A stretch of DNA of 64,000 nucleotides from JAHEFT01 sp963700705 (lineage in GTDB: Bacteria > Pseudomonadota > Gammaproteobacteria > Xanthomonadales > SZUA-36), in the NCBI GenBank assembly GCA_963700705.1, contig CAVOYQ010000009.1:248001-312000 (forward strand), given 5' to 3'. Each line of letters opens with the position of its first letter. Position 1 is the stretch's first letter. This document shows, piece after piece, positions 17,008 through 26,067 of this stretch. Both the position numbers and the translations under genes were made by a program. The notes beneath the pieces are model-generated. The model had not been told where the DNA came from. It ran no database searches and saw only the letters and a list, made by a program, of their open reading frames with translations.

Positions 17008-17578
17008 TTGAGCATAAAATCTGATCGCTGGATTCGGCGCATGGCAAAATCCAGCCGCATGATAGAACCGTTCGAATCCGGCCAGGTCCGTGTCGCTGAA
17101 AACGGCGAGCGTTGTATTTCCTACGGGACATCCAGCTATGGTTACGACGTCCGCTGCGCCCGGGACTTCAAGATATTTACGAATATCAATTCGGCCATCG
17201 TCGATCCCAAACGGTTCGACGCGAACAGTTTTGTCGATTTTTCCGGAGACGTCTGCATCATCCCGCCTAACTCCTTCGCGCTGGCGCGTACTATCGAATA
17301 TTTCCGGATTCCGCGAAACGTGCTGACCATTTGCCTGGGAAAATCTACCTATGCGCGATGCGGCATCATCGTGAACGTGACACCGCTGGAACCCGAGTGG
17401 GAAGGGCAACGTAACGCTGGAGTTTTCAAACACGACACCGCTTCCGGCAAAAATTTACGCCAACGAGGGTGTGGCGCAGTTCCTGTTTTTTGAATCCGAC
17501 GAGGTTTGCGAACAGTCCTATGCGGACCGGGCCGGAAAATACCAGGGTCAGACCGGGGTGACACTGCCCCGGGCCTGA
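17008..17578 (+). CDS. dcd: dCTP deaminase, frame broken near its C-terminal third
   Basis: Dcd turns dCTP into dUTP for thymidylate synthesis. Starting at TTG (MSIKSDRWIRRMAKSS, with AGGAA upstream), the protein matches the Pseudomonas-type enzyme through SFALARTIEYFRIPRNVLTICLGKSTYARCGIIVNVTPLEPEWEG. The frame then slips. Deleting one A from AA at 17408-17409 restores HVTLEFSNTTPLPAKIYANEG, then VAQFLFFESDEVCEQSY and the end TGVTLPRA, with stop at 17576-17578, giving about 190 residues. The catalytic region (RCGIIVNVTPLEPEWEG, including the conserved glutamate) lies at the break. Sequencing error is more likely than loss because the downstream frame is intact. Confidence 0.88.
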
Positions 17579-17583
17579 TCGCT

Positions 17584-18684
17584 TTACAGCGGCGGTTGCT
17601 GCATGAGCGTGGCGTAGGTTTGAAACGACTCGCCCGCCCGGGACACTTCCAGTTCCACCTGGCTGTCCGGGGCGCGTTGCGAAATGGCCAGCAGGAACTG
17701 GCTCGCGTCGTCCACGGGTTCCCCGTCAAGCGCAAGGATCACGTCACCCTGCCGAATGCCGGCGTTCCAGGCGGGGCCGTTTCTGGCGACGGCCAGAACA
17801 CCAATGCCGCGGCGCAGCTTGCTGCCGTCCGCCTGGCGCTCCGGACGGATGTCGCTGAACGCCGCTCCCAGCCAGCCGCGTCTTACCGTGCCGTATTCGA
17901 TGATCTGCTTCATGACATCCCTGGCCAGCCCGATGGGAATCGCGAAGCCGATATTCTGGGCGCCGGCCGCGTCCACTTTCCGGGTATTGATACCGATCAG
18001 TTCACCCATCGCATTTATGAGGGCGCCGCCGCTGTTCCCGGTATTGATGGCGGCGTCGGTCTGGATGTAGTCTTCGTAAAGTAACGACCGCAAATCGTTT
18101 CTTCCCGTTGCGCTGACTATGCCCATGGTTACCGTATGGCTCAGTCCCAGCGCATTTCCAATCGCAAGGACAACATCTCCGACACGGACGACGGGGTTTT
18201 CAGCAATAGGCGCCGTGGGCAGACCGGTGAGGTTGATTTTCAGGACTGCCAGGTCGGTCGCGGGGTCGGAGCCTACGACGGTGGCTGGGACAATCCGTCC
18301 ATCCCACAGCGCGATCCGGATGTTCCGGACCCGGGAGATCACGTGATGATTGGTCAGGATATAGCCATCTTCGCTGATCAGGACGCCGGAGGCTATGGCC
18401 TCTCTCATGCGGTACAGGGTGTTACCCCTTCTCTGCTCAGCAGGGATTTCGCTATCGCCCGGCAGCATCGAGAGTGTGGTGATGCTGACTACTGCCGGCG
18501 CAGTCCGGTTGACGGCGTCGGCGTAGGATACCGGCGCCGTTTCCGCCACTTCAGGTGGTTCCTGTTCGGCGCGGGCCAGGCGTTCAGCCATGGACGGCCA
18601 CAGGTAAACGAGAACAAACGCCAGCGCAAGACCGGCGATTGCCGCCCTGGCTGTGAACCCCAGGAGACTTTTTAGTTGAGACAT
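17584..18684 (-). CDS. degS: DegS-like periplasmic serine protease with one PDZ domain
   Basis: The 366-residue protein has a single N-terminal membrane anchor (about 12-32) and a trypsin-like domain with the triad H114 (TNHHVI), D144 (TDLAVL) and S218 (TGNSGGAL). One PDZ domain follows (about 265-366, with GVLAVARNGPAWNAGIRQGDVILALDG). This architecture is that of DegS, the site-1 protease that cleaves RseA to start the sigma-E envelope stress response; DegP and DegQ have two PDZ domains and no anchor. It converges with dcd, 5 bases apart. The rseA/rpoE genes are not in the window. Confidence 0.88.
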   Translation of the reverse strand: MSQLKSLLGFTARAAIAGLALAFVLVYLWPSMAERLARAEQEPPEVAETAPVSYADAVNRTAPAVVSITTLSMLPGDSEIPAEQRRGNTLYRMREAIASGVLISEDGYILTNHHVISRVRNIRIALWDGRIVPATVVGSDPATDLAVLKINLTGLPTAPIAENPVVRVGDVVLAIGNALGLSHTVTMGIVSATGRNDLRSLLYEDYIQTDAAINTGNSGGALINAMGELIGINTRKVDAAGAQNIGFAIPIGLARDVMKQIIEYGTVRRGWLGAAFSDIRPERQADGSKLRRGIGVLAVARNGPAWNAGIRQGDVILALDGEPVDDASQFLLAISQRAPDSQVELEVSRAGESFQTYATLMQQPPL

Positions 18685-18708
18685 TTCTTTATTCTATCGG
18701 TAAATTCA

Positions 18709-18738
18709 TTGTTTCACATGGCCTGTTTCGGATAAAAT
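18709..18738 (+). promoter_or_regulatory. Candidate sigma-70 promoter for petABC
   Basis: A TTGTTT (18709-18714) and a TAAAAT (18733-18738) are separated by 18 bases, in an AT-rich stretch between divergent degS and petA. The -10 matches five of six consensus bases, the -35 only three. The predicted transcript would have a leader of about 125 bases before petA. Confidence 0.35.
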
Positions 18739-18871
18739 AACTCTTTTGCAAAGTGCAGGAACCGGATCGCGAAGAATTGCCCGTGAACGGCAACGCGAGA
18801 TACCGGCCGCGGTTTCGGATAATTCAAAATCAGACAGACCCTGCAGGGATCTCATCCAGCTGGAGAAACAG

Positions 18872-19468
18872 ATGCCAACTGATGGCGTTAATAAAAACAG
18901 GCGCCGGTTTCTCGTCGCCACCACCTCCGTTGTAGGCGCAGTAGGCGCGGGGTTCGCCGCCGTTCCATTCATCAAGTCCTGGAACCCAAGCGCAAAGGCC
19001 CAGGCGGTGGGCGCACCGGTTCAGATTGACCTGACGGCGCTTGATGTCGGCCAGTTGCTGAAAGTTCAGTGGCGTGGTCAGACGATTGGCGTTCTGCGCA
19101 GGACGCAGGAAACCATCGGTCTGCTGCCTGAAATGGACGAATACCTGAAAGATCCGGAGTCCATGGAGTCAGATCAGCCGCCCTTTGCCCAGAATGAATC
19201 GCGCGCCCTGAAAACTGAATACCTGGTGGTCAACATGCACTGCACGCACCTGGGATGTGTCCCGCAGTTCGTTCCACAGGTGGGTCCGCAGCCCTTCGAG
19301 GAACACTGGAACGGAGGCTTCTTCTGTCCCTGCCATAAATCGAAGTTCGATATGGCTGGCCGCGTATACAAAGGAGTCCCGGCTCCTACCAATCTCAGAA
19401 TTCCCCCTTACAGCTACATCGATGGGAACACGCTCATCATCGGTGTCAATCCGGAAGGAGCCGTATGA
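18872..19468 (+). CDS. petA: Ubiquinol-cytochrome c reductase iron-sulfur (Rieske) subunit
   Basis: The Rieske protein passes electrons from ubiquinol to cytochrome c1. The 198-residue product begins with a Tat-type signal-anchor (NRRRFLVATTSVVGAVGAGFAAVPFIKSW), then the Rieske domain with CTHLGC at 124-129 and CPCHKS at 152-157, providing the two Cys and two His cluster ligands. The ATG has GGAG 6 bases upstream; longer in-frame starts lack similarity. Its stop overlaps the petB start by 4 bases. Confidence 0.96.
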   Translation: MPTDGVNKNRRRFLVATTSVVGAVGAGFAAVPFIKSWNPSAKAQAVGAPVQIDLTALDVGQLLKVQWRGQTIGVLRRTQETIGLLPEMDEYLKDPESMESDQPPFAQNESRALKTEYLVVNMHCTHLGCVPQFVPQVGPQPFEEHWNGGFFCPCHKSKFDMAGRVYKGVPAPTNLRIPPYSYIDGNTLIIGVNPEGAV

Positions 19469-20713
19469 TGGCCAAGCCTGCCAGCAGCATTGCAAAACGC
19501 GCGGACGCACTCTGGAACTGGGTAGACTCTACGACTACCCGTCTCGGCGTTCTGGAAGGCCACCATGACGGGCTATTACGCCCCCAAAAACTTCAATTTC
19601 TGGTACTACATGGGTTCCCTGGCGCTGCTGGTGCTGGTGATCCAGATCCTGTCCGGGATTTTCCTGACCATGCACTACAAGCCTTCAGCGGACTTGGCAT
19701 TTGCTTCGGTCGAATACATCATGCGGGACGTCGATTGGGGATGGTTGATCCGCTACCTCCATTCAACGGGAGCGTCTTTTTTCTTCATTCTCATCTATCT
19801 GCATATGTTCCGGAGCCTGCTCTACGGTTCACACCGTGCGCCGCGGGAACTCGTCTGGATATTCGGCATGTTGATCTACCTGGCGTTGATGGCGGAAGCG
19901 TTCATGGGTTATGTGCTGCCCTGGGGACAAATGTCCTACTGGGGCGCCCAGGTCATCATCAACCTGTTTGGAGCAATCCCGAAAATCGGAGAACCGCTGA
20001 CCGAGTGGATCAGGGGTGACTTCTTTATCTCCGACGCAACGCTGAACCGCTTTTTCGCCCTGCACGTCATTGCATTGCCCCTGGCCATACTCGGCCTGGT
20101 GCTGATGCACCTGGTGGCCCTTCGCGAAAATGGTTCGAACAACCCTGACGGTATCGAGATCAAGGCAAACAAGGACGAAAACGGACACCCGAAAGACGGC
20201 GTCCCTTTCCATCCTTATTACACCGTCAAGGACATTTTCGGTGTGTCCATGTTCCTGTTGCTGTTCGCGTTCATCCTGTTTTTCTGGCCGGAAGCCGGCG
20301 GGCTTTTCCTGGAACACGACAATTTCGTCCCGGCCGATCCGCTGGTGACGCCGTTGCACATCAAGCCGGTCTGGTATTTCACACCCTACTACGCGATTCT
20401 GAAGGCCGTACCGGACAAGCTGATGGGGGTGATCCTGATGGGTTTGTCGGTCGGCATACTCTTTTTCCTGCCCTGGCTGGATCGCTCGCCGGTCAAGTCG
20501 ATCCGCTACAAAGGGCTCTGGTACAAGGTCATGCTGGGCGTGTTCGCGATCGCTTTCATCCGCCTGGGCATGCTGGGGATGTCGGAAGGTACGCCAGCAC
20601 AGACCATTGAAATGCGCATCTGGACCTTTGTCTACTTTGCGTTTTTCATCCTGTTGTTTTTCCTGAGCCCGCGCGGCAAGACCAAGCCGTTACCCGAGAG
20701 GCTGACTCACTGA
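19465..20713 (+). CDS. petB: Cytochrome b of the bc1 complex, frame broken near the N-terminus
   Basis: Cytochrome b carries the two b hemes and the quinone sites. From 19565 on, the frame encodes TGYYAPKNFNFWYYMGSLALLVLVIQ and the whole transmembrane protein, including PWGQMSYWGAQVI, heme-ligand histidines (LHSTGASFFF, YLHMFR, FALHVIALP, LVLMHL) and PDKLMG in the C-terminal half. The expected first 33 residues (MMAKPASSIAKRADALWNWVDS ...) start at 19465 in another frame. Removing one base in GGCC/CACC at 19559-19564 joins them. Without the repair, translation would have to start at the ATG at 19565 and lose the N-terminal amphipathic helix. About 415 residues in all; overlaps petA by 4 bases and petC by 1. 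Confidence 0.9.
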
Positions 20714-21444
20714 TGGACAAGAAACTCTTCTCATTCTTTTTCAGCCTGGTAGCGCTCCTGGTGGTTTCTCTTCCGGCCTTCGGTTCCGGCGGTGAGGAAC
20801 TCGAGCACGCCAATGTGAATATCCGGGATACCGCGGCGATCCAGCGCGGCGCGCAAACGTTTGTCAATTACTGCCTGTCCTGCCATGCTGCCAGCTATAT
20901 GCGGTACAACCGCCTGGCTGAGGATCTTGACCTGAGCGAAGACCAGGTCATGGAAAACCTGGTGTTTGCCGACGTGAAAATCGGTGACACCATGACCGTT
21001 GCAATGCGGCCGGCGGACGCCACGGCATGGCTGGGCAAAGTCCCTCCCGATCTTTCGCTGGTAGCCCGTTCACGCGGGGCTGACTGGTTGTACACCTACT
21101 TTTTGACCTTCTACGAGGACCCATCGGGTACCTGGAACAACCTCACTTTTCCAAACGCCTCGATGCCGCATGTGCTTTGGCCGTTGCAGGGCATTCAAAA
21201 ACCGGTGTACGCAACACACGACGGGCACGAAGTCATCGACCACCTGGTTCTGGCCAAGCCCGGCATCGAGTCACCGGAAGAATATGAAGATACAGTTCGC
21301 GATCTTGTCACCTACCTTGAATACCTCGGAGAACCCGCCGAGGTAAAAAGAAAGAACGTTGGTGTCTGGGTATTGCTGTTCCTGGCCTTGTTCGCGCTGG
21401 TGTCCTACGCGCTCAAGGCGGAATACTGGCGGGACGTTCATTGA
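20713..21444 (+). CDS. petC: Cytochrome c1 of the bc1 complex
   Basis: This is the membrane-anchored c-type cytochrome that passes electrons to soluble cytochrome c. The 243 residues start with a signal peptide (about 1-24, SLPAFGSG). The heme motif CLSCH is at 54-58 and is followed by the family's RYNRL. PPDLSLVARSRGADWLYTYFLTFYEDP is next, then a candidate methionine ligand in FPNASMPHVLW, and the protein ends with one C-terminal anchor helix (NVGVWVLLFLALFALVSYALKAEYW). The start ATG shares its A with the petB stop (TGATG). Confidence 0.96.
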   Translation: MDKKLFSFFFSLVALLVVSLPAFGSGGEELEHANVNIRDTAAIQRGAQTFVNYCLSCHAASYMRYNRLAEDLDLSEDQVMENLVFADVKIGDTMTVAMRPADATAWLGKVPPDLSLVARSRGADWLYTYFLTFYEDPSGTWNNLTFPNASMPHVLWPLQGIQKPVYATHDGHEVIDHLVLAKPGIESPEEYEDTVRDLVTYLEYLGEPAEVKRKNVGVWVLLFLALFALVSYALKAEYWRDVH

Positions 21445-21498
21445 GCAAAAAAGCAATCTTTGAAGTCCCTTCAGCCATCAACCAATTAGGAGAATAAC

Positions 21499-22134
21499 GT
21501 GGCAGTTTCCGTTCGAGGCCGTTCCACAATGGCGTTGTATTCAGCCGAAACATCGTTGGATTGCCACAGGGTGAGATTTGTTCTCGCAGAGAAGGGCATC
21601 AATGTCGAAATCGTCAATGTATCCACTGACGAATCCGCTGCCGCTGACCTGGCTGAATTGAACCCGTACAACCAGGCGCCGACTTTGGTTGATCGTGATC
21701 TCGTACTCTATGATGCGGGGGTGATCAACGACTACCTGGATGAACGCTACCCGCACCCTCCATTGATGCCGGTTGACCCTGTTTCACGGGCGCAACTGAG
21801 GTTGGTACACCACCGGGTACTGAAGGACTGGTATTCCCTGGCCTACGAAATCGAAAGCTCAAGCGGCAAGAAAGCAGAGCAGGCGGCCAAACAGCTTAAG
21901 GAAGGCATTATCGCCGCCAACGAATTATTCAGGATGTCGGCTTACGTATTAAGCGATGAGCTGAGCCTGGTTGATTGCACCCTTGGGCCGCTCATGTGGC
22001 GGCTTGCGCACTATGGCGTAAAGCTTGGCAAACCCGGCGCCTCGGTCGAGGGCTACGCCCACCGGATTTTTTCCAGGCCGTCATTCAAGGCCAGCCTGAC
22101 CCAGGCAGAAAGAGACCTGATGCTGGCATCCTGA
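21499..22134 (+). CDS. sspA: Stringent starvation protein A
   Basis: SspA is a glutathione-S-transferase-fold protein that binds RNA polymerase and modulates transcription under starvation and acid stress. The 211 residues have the thioredoxin-like N-terminal half (TMALYSAETSLDCHRVRFVLAEKGINVEIV, NPYNQAPTLVDRDLVLYDAGVINDYLDERYPHPPLMP) and the all-helical C-terminal half (LSDELSLVDCTLGPLMWRL). The GTG start has TAGGAG 7 bases upstream. The petABC-sspAB order is common in gammaproteobacteria. Confidence 0.95.
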   Translation: MAVSVRGRSTMALYSAETSLDCHRVRFVLAEKGINVEIVNVSTDESAAADLAELNPYNQAPTLVDRDLVLYDAGVINDYLDERYPHPPLMPVDPVSRAQLRLVHHRVLKDWYSLAYEIESSSGKKAEQAAKQLKEGIIAANELFRMSAYVLSDELSLVDCTLGPLMWRLAHYGVKLGKPGASVEGYAHRIFSRPSFKASLTQAERDLMLAS

Positions 22135-22147
22135 CCGGCGCTTCCTG

Positions 22148-22549
22148 ATGAGTACGGAGATGACATCGAACAGGCCTTATTTGTTGAGGGCGCTGTATGA
22201 GTGGATCGCCGACAACAACATGACGCCCCATGTCCTGGTCGAAGCCGGCACGGAGGGTGTCGATGTCCCTGATCAGGCTGTTCAGAAAGGTAAAGTCATT
22301 CTCAACATCGACCACGCAGCGGTTCGGGACCTGGACCTGGGTAATGAATGGCTGACCTTCAAAGCGAGATTTTCCGGACACGAGCATTCGGTCGTGGTGC
22401 CCATTGACGCGGTGCTGGCCATCTACTCCAAGGAAAATGGCCAGGGAATGATGTTTGCGCTGGAAGATGAAAACTCTCCGCCGACGGATTCCGGTCCGGA
22501 TAACGACAAAACGCCCACGCGGCGCCCCCACCTGAAAATAGTCAAGTGA
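22148..22549 (+). CDS. sspB: ClpXP adaptor SspB
   Basis: SspB delivers ssrA-tagged peptides to ClpXP. The 133-residue protein has the substrate-binding domain (RPYLLRALYEWIADNNMTPHVLVEA, LNIDHAAVRDLDLGNEWLTFKARFSG, VPIDAVLAIYSKENGQGMMF), a flexible acidic linker, and the C-terminal RPHLKIVK that serves as the ClpX-docking (XB) module. It starts 13 bases after sspA. The short downstream spacer up to the convergent DUF3301 gene shows no clear terminator. Confidence 0.94.
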   Translation: MSTEMTSNRPYLLRALYEWIADNNMTPHVLVEAGTEGVDVPDQAVQKGKVILNIDHAAVRDLDLGNEWLTFKARFSGHEHSVVVPIDAVLAIYSKENGQGMMFALEDENSPPTDSGPDNDKTPTRRPHLKIVK

Positions 22550-22599
22550 TCCGGCCTTTGCGGGCGCTCTGATAGTTAGCGAACTTCCCAAACAGGACA

Positions 22600-22920
22600 C
22601 TAGAACTGCTCGATCAGCGGACCGTTGTCGGTATCAATGATGACAGTGGGCCGCTGACCCGGGGCTATCAGCACAGTTCCCCCGGTGCGGAGTACACCGT
22701 TCCTGGCAAAGTTGAACCGGTACTTGAGTCCCCATGCCCTGGCAGGGTCTTCCTTTCGCAGTTGCACCGACTCGAGCATTACGGTGTCGTCGATGAGAAC
22801 AAGCCCATGCTCCGAGCAACTGGCGGCGGCCGCACGACGAGCCAGTTCCTTGCCTTTCAACAGGCGCCACCAGGTGATGATTGCGATTCCGGCAACGACC
22901 AGGATCAGCAAGCCCGTCAA
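22600..22920 (-). CDS. DUF3301 family small membrane protein
   Basis: The 106-residue product starts at a TTG overlapping the Smr-gene stop (TTGA) and has one N-terminal transmembrane helix (LTGLLILVVAGIAIITWW). The soluble part contains AAASCSEHGLVLIDDTVMLESVQLRKE and RYRF-like KYRFNFARNG, as in DUF3301. The function is unknown. The upstream in-frame extension overlaps the Smr gene and is not similar to anything, so the TTG is preferred. The overlap suggests translational coupling. Confidence 0.72.
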   Translation of the reverse strand: MTGLLILVVAGIAIITWWRLLKGKELARRAAAASCSEHGLVLIDDTVMLESVQLRKEDPARAWGLKYRFNFARNGVLRTGGTVLIAPGQRPTVIIDTDNGPLIEQF

Positions 22921-23477
22921 CGGCTGATCCCCGTGCGTGCAGACAGCAAGACGTTGGTCGCGCCCGTGCCGCCGTCGACCGGCCGGCAGGAGGCAAACGC
23001 AATCACCCTCGGATGTTTGCGAAGAACATGGTTTGTCATGATTTTCAGTCGTGGCAGATTCGGGGACCGCAGGCCTTTTCCATGCACGATGCGGACACAA
23101 CCCATGTGGTTTCTGACCGCTTGATCGATGAAATCGAGCAGGACCTTTTTCGCGGTTTCAACACTCATGTGGTGCAGGTCGATGGTATCCGAGACGCTGA
23201 AATTACCGCGACGAAGGCGTTTCAGGGTTCTCTGCTGATGGCCGGGCCGCAGGTAGATGAGCTCTTCACCGGTTTCCAGTTCCGCCAGCTCGTCCCTGAA
23301 CTCAAGCAGTTCCCGCAGGACGGCACGGTCGTCCTTTTCTCTCTGAGCAGCAATGGGCGGAACATTCCGGCGGGCCGGCTCAATCCGGTCGGGCGCGGCC
23401 AATGGCTTGACGTCGGCCATGGCCTCGCGAAAGCTCGTATCAACTGTGTTTTTCTTTTCTGAATGCATTTCAGTCAC
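22917..23477 (-). CDS. Smr domain protein (SmrA/B-like endonuclease)
   Basis: The 186-residue protein has a charged N-terminal half and a C-terminal Smr domain. The domain starts with TIDLHHMSVETAKKVLLDFIDQAV, contains the catalytic-type VRIVHGKGLRS (family HGxG), and ends LPRLKIMTNHVLRKHPRVIAFASCRPVDGGTGATNVLL. Smr proteins nick nucleic acids; SmrB cleaves mRNA at collided ribosomes. Which paralogue this is cannot be told from the sequence alone. Divergent from surE. Confidence 0.85.
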   Translation of the reverse strand: MTEMHSEKKNTVDTSFREAMADVKPLAAPDRIEPARRNVPPIAAQREKDDRAVLRELLEFRDELAELETGEELIYLRPGHQQRTLKRLRRGNFSVSDTIDLHHMSVETAKKVLLDFIDQAVRNHMGCVRIVHGKGLRSPNLPRLKIMTNHVLRKHPRVIAFASCRPVDGGTGATNVLLSARTGISR

Positions 23478-23520
23478 GGGGTCAAGGCCTTACAATAGCA
23501 ATTTCCGGAAGTGAATTGCC

Positions 23521-24306
23521 ATGCGATTATTGATCAGCAACGACGATGGGATCTCGGCGCCGGGTATTCAAGTGCTTTCAGAGCGCATGAAATCCCTGGG
23601 CAAGGTTACCATTGTCGCGCCTGACCAGAACCGGAGCGGCGCGAGTAATTCGCTGACCCTGGACTCGCCTGTACGGCTCCGGAAAACAGGAGAAAGGACA
23701 TGGAGCGTGAGCGGGACGCCCACGGATTGTGTGCATATAGCCCTGACCGGCCTGCTGAAAAAAGACCCTGATATGGTCATATCGGGGATAAACGCGGGTG
23801 CAAACCTGGGGGACGACGTGATCTATTCCGGGACGGTTGCGGCCGCCATGGAAGGGCGCTTTCTGGGTCTTCCGGCGATCGCGGTTTCACTGGTTTTTTC
23901 GGAGCGTCCGGAACATTACTCCACCGCAGCCGAGGCGGTGGCGTCCCTGGTTGAACGATTGCGGCTTGACCCTCTGCCTGCCGATACCATTCTGAATATC
24001 AATGTTCCTGACCTGCCATGGGAGCAGATCAAGGGATTTGAAGTAACCCGGCTGGGCCACCGGCATCGTGCGGAACCTGTCGTTCAAACCACCGATCCCC
24101 GGGGCCGGCCGATGTACTGGATCGGTCCGGCAGGTCCGGGTCAGGATGCGGGCCCCGGCACCGATTTTGATGCGGTTCGCAGGGGGTATATTTCGATCAC
24201 GCCGATTCACGTAGACTTGACCCGGTACCAGGCGCTAGAACAGGTTTCAGGCTGGGTGTCTGAAATCGCCTTTGATCAGATCCAGGGACCCGTAACCAAA
24301 GCATGA
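23521..24306 (+). CDS. surE: 5'/3'-nucleotidase SurE
   Basis: SurE is a metal-dependent survival phosphatase acting on nucleoside monophosphates. The 261 residues open with MRLLISNDDGISAPGI, where D8, D9 and S39-region residues bind the metal. They continue with APDQNRSGASNSLTL, SGTPTDCVHIAL and SGINAGANLGDDVIYSGTVAAAMEG, all family signatures. It starts the surE-pcm-nlpD-rpoS run, and its stop overlaps the pcm ATG by 4 bases. Confidence 0.97.
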   Translation: MRLLISNDDGISAPGIQVLSERMKSLGKVTIVAPDQNRSGASNSLTLDSPVRLRKTGERTWSVSGTPTDCVHIALTGLLKKDPDMVISGINAGANLGDDVIYSGTVAAAMEGRFLGLPAIAVSLVFSERPEHYSTAAEAVASLVERLRLDPLPADTILNINVPDLPWEQIKGFEVTRLGHRHRAEPVVQTTDPRGRPMYWIGPAGPGQDAGPGTDFDAVRRGYISITPIHVDLTRYQALEQVSGWVSEIAFDQIQGPVTKA

Positions 24307-24980
24307 TTCACAGGCGAAAATTGAAAACAGATCAACAGGGGATCGGTATGACTTCCCAGGGGACGCGTGACCGCCTGGTCGAGCGGTTACGCGGCAACGG
24401 TATCCAGGACGAAAAAGTATTGAAGGCGATAGCCACCATCCCGAGGCATGAGTTCGTGGATGAAGCCCTGTCCAGCCGGGCCTACGAGGACACGGCATTA
24501 CCCATCGGTTTGAGCCAGACGATCTCGCAACCCTGGGTAGTGGCAAAAATGACCGAAGCCATCCTGGACAGCGGCTCCCCGGAAAAAGTACTCGAAGTCG
24601 GAACCGGTTCCGGTTACCAGGCAGCGATTCTGGCCTGCCTGGTCCCAAAGGTATTCACGGTGGAACGGATTGAAGAACTTCTCAAGCGGGCGCGTCGCCG
24701 GTTTCATAAGCTGGGGCTGCATAATATTTACACCCGCTACGCGGATGGGCACCTTGGCTGGCCCAGCCAGGCGCCGTTTGACGGTATCATCGTGACCGCC
24801 GCCGCAAATGGAATTCCGGAGGAACTGGTTGAACAGCTCAGAATCGGTGGTATTTTAGTGATCCCGGTTGAAAAGGCCGGAATGCAGCGATTACTGGCCA
24901 TTCGACGGACGCAAGAGGGATACGATGAAAAAGATCTTGGGGGAGTGATTTTTGTGCCAATGTTGAGCGGTCTTTCGTGA
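24303..24980 (+). CDS. pcm: Protein-L-isoaspartate O-methyltransferase
   Basis: Pcm repairs isoaspartyl residues in aged proteins using S-adenosylmethionine. The 225-residue product has IPRHEFVDEALSSRAYEDTALPIGLSQTISQPWVVAKM (substrate loop) and the SAM-binding VLEVGTGSGYQAAILA near residue 100. The ATG overlapping the surE stop gives about 15 extra residues compared with the alternative ATG at 24348 (MTSQGTRDRLV); the latter aligns better with the shortest homologues, the former with the operon overlap. Confidence 0.95.
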   Translation: MIHRRKLKTDQQGIGMTSQGTRDRLVERLRGNGIQDEKVLKAIATIPRHEFVDEALSSRAYEDTALPIGLSQTISQPWVVAKMTEAILDSGSPEKVLEVGTGSGYQAAILACLVPKVFTVERIEELLKRARRRFHKLGLHNIYTRYADGHLGWPSQAPFDGIIVTAAANGIPEELVEQLRIGGILVIPVEKAGMQRLLAIRRTQEGYDEKDLGGVIFVPMLSGLS

Positions 24981-25882
24981 GCCGGGATATGAATTTGATG
25001 TTCCGCCTTTTCCTTGCCGTCACCTTACTGGGTCTTGGGTTGATTTCCGGTTGTTCCGGCTGGACGCCGGCTCCGGGCGATTCAAAGGCCACGGCTTCGT
25101 CTACCCAGACTCCGGACGGGTACTACCGGGTCAGGCGGGGCGATACATTGCATGCCATTGCATTCAAATTCGGAATGGACTGGAGGAATATCGCCCAGTG
25201 GAACGGTATCCAGGCGCCTTACACGATTTACCCCGACCAGGATTTACGGCTGTCGGCGCCGGGAACCCGGGTGAGCCAGCAAAGCGTTCCGGCGGCGTCT
25301 CAAACCAGTGCCGGAAGCAGTACATCCGAAAACGGCATCGTTGTGACCGCCGCCCCCTCCAAGAGCGCGAGCAGTACGACTTACGATGTCCCGCCGGAGA
25401 CAACGTATACGCCTGAGACCACGCCTGCGCCGGAGGCTGTGCCAGTACCGGAAACAAAAGCCGCTGCCCAGCCACCCGCTGTAACAGCGTCGCCGGAGGG
25501 CAATGTAAACCCTGCCGCGTGGCTGTGGCCTGCGGAAGGAAAAATCATCAGCAACTTCGCGCCCAATGATCCGGCGCGAAAGGGCATTGATATCGGTGGT
25601 AAAGAAGGGCAGGCCATCCTGGCTTCGGCCGCTGGTGAAGTCGTATACAGCGGAAGCGGTTTGATCGGTTACGGGGAGTTGGTCATCATCAAGCACAGCG
25701 AGCAGTTACTGAGTGCTTATGCGCATAACCAGGAACGGCTGGTCACGGAAGGTCAGAAAGTGACGGCGGGTGAGCGCATCGCAAACATGGGAAAAAACGA
25801 CCGTAACCAGGCCATGCTTCATTTCGAAATAAGACTGAACGGAAATCCTCAGGACCCCCTGAAATACCTGCCTGGCAGGTGA
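24977..25882 (+). CDS. nlpD: NlpD-like lipoprotein with LysM and degenerate M23 domains
   Basis: NlpD activates the amidase AmiC during cell division in relatives. The 301 residues carry a lipoprotein signal ending LLGLGLISGC (lipid-bearing C26) and a LysM domain at about 49-93 (YYRVRRGDTLHAIAFKFGMDWRNIAQWNGI). A Pro/Thr/Ala-rich linker follows, then a C-terminal LytM/M23 domain (WLWPAEGKIISNF ... AYAHNQERLVTEGQKV ... HFEIRLNGNPQDPLKYLP). Zinc ligands are degenerate: KGIDIGG replaces the HxGxD motif and AYAHN the HxH, as expected for an activator rather than an enzyme. Starts at GTG overlapping the pcm stop, or at ATG 24989. Confidence 0.92.
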   Translation: MSRDMNLMFRLFLAVTLLGLGLISGCSGWTPAPGDSKATASSTQTPDGYYRVRRGDTLHAIAFKFGMDWRNIAQWNGIQAPYTIYPDQDLRLSAPGTRVSQQSVPAASQTSAGSSTSENGIVVTAAPSKSASSTTYDVPPETTYTPETTPAPEAVPVPETKAAAQPPAVTASPEGNVNPAAWLWPAEGKIISNFAPNDPARKGIDIGGKEGQAILASAAGEVVYSGSGLIGYGELVIIKHSEQLLSAYAHNQERLVTEGQKVTAGERIANMGKNDRNQAMLHFEIRLNGNPQDPLKYLPGR

Positions 25883-26067
25883 GGGCGCTAGCGCTCCGCG
25901 GTTTCACATGCCATGATCTGGATCAACAAGTAAAGACATCTCGAAAGGGATGTGTTAATTTAATTGCCCCATCCCGTCAAACTTTGTTTCTCTGAGGGTG
26001 ACCGAATCTGGAATTCTGCCGGGGTGGGGCGGTCATCCAGCGCTGCTTCAGCGTGAGGAGGGGGGGA
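25883..26067 (+). promoter_or_regulatory. rpoS leader region with candidate hairpins
   Basis: The 185 bases between nlpD and rpoS contain no gene. Visible structure: GCGCTAGCGC palindrome just after the nlpD stop; GGGATG ... CCATCCC arms around 25948-25976; and TGACCG ... CGGTCA arms around 25999-26034, shortly before the strong GAGGAGGGGGG ribosome-binding site. In E. coli the rpoS leader is a target of small RNAs, but no such pairing can be shown here. Confidence 0.4.

Noticed and set aside
22921..23100. Upstream extension of the DUF3301 frame to 23100
   Set aside because: It only overlaps the Smr gene in another frame and lacks similarity; the TTG overlapping the Smr stop is the better start.
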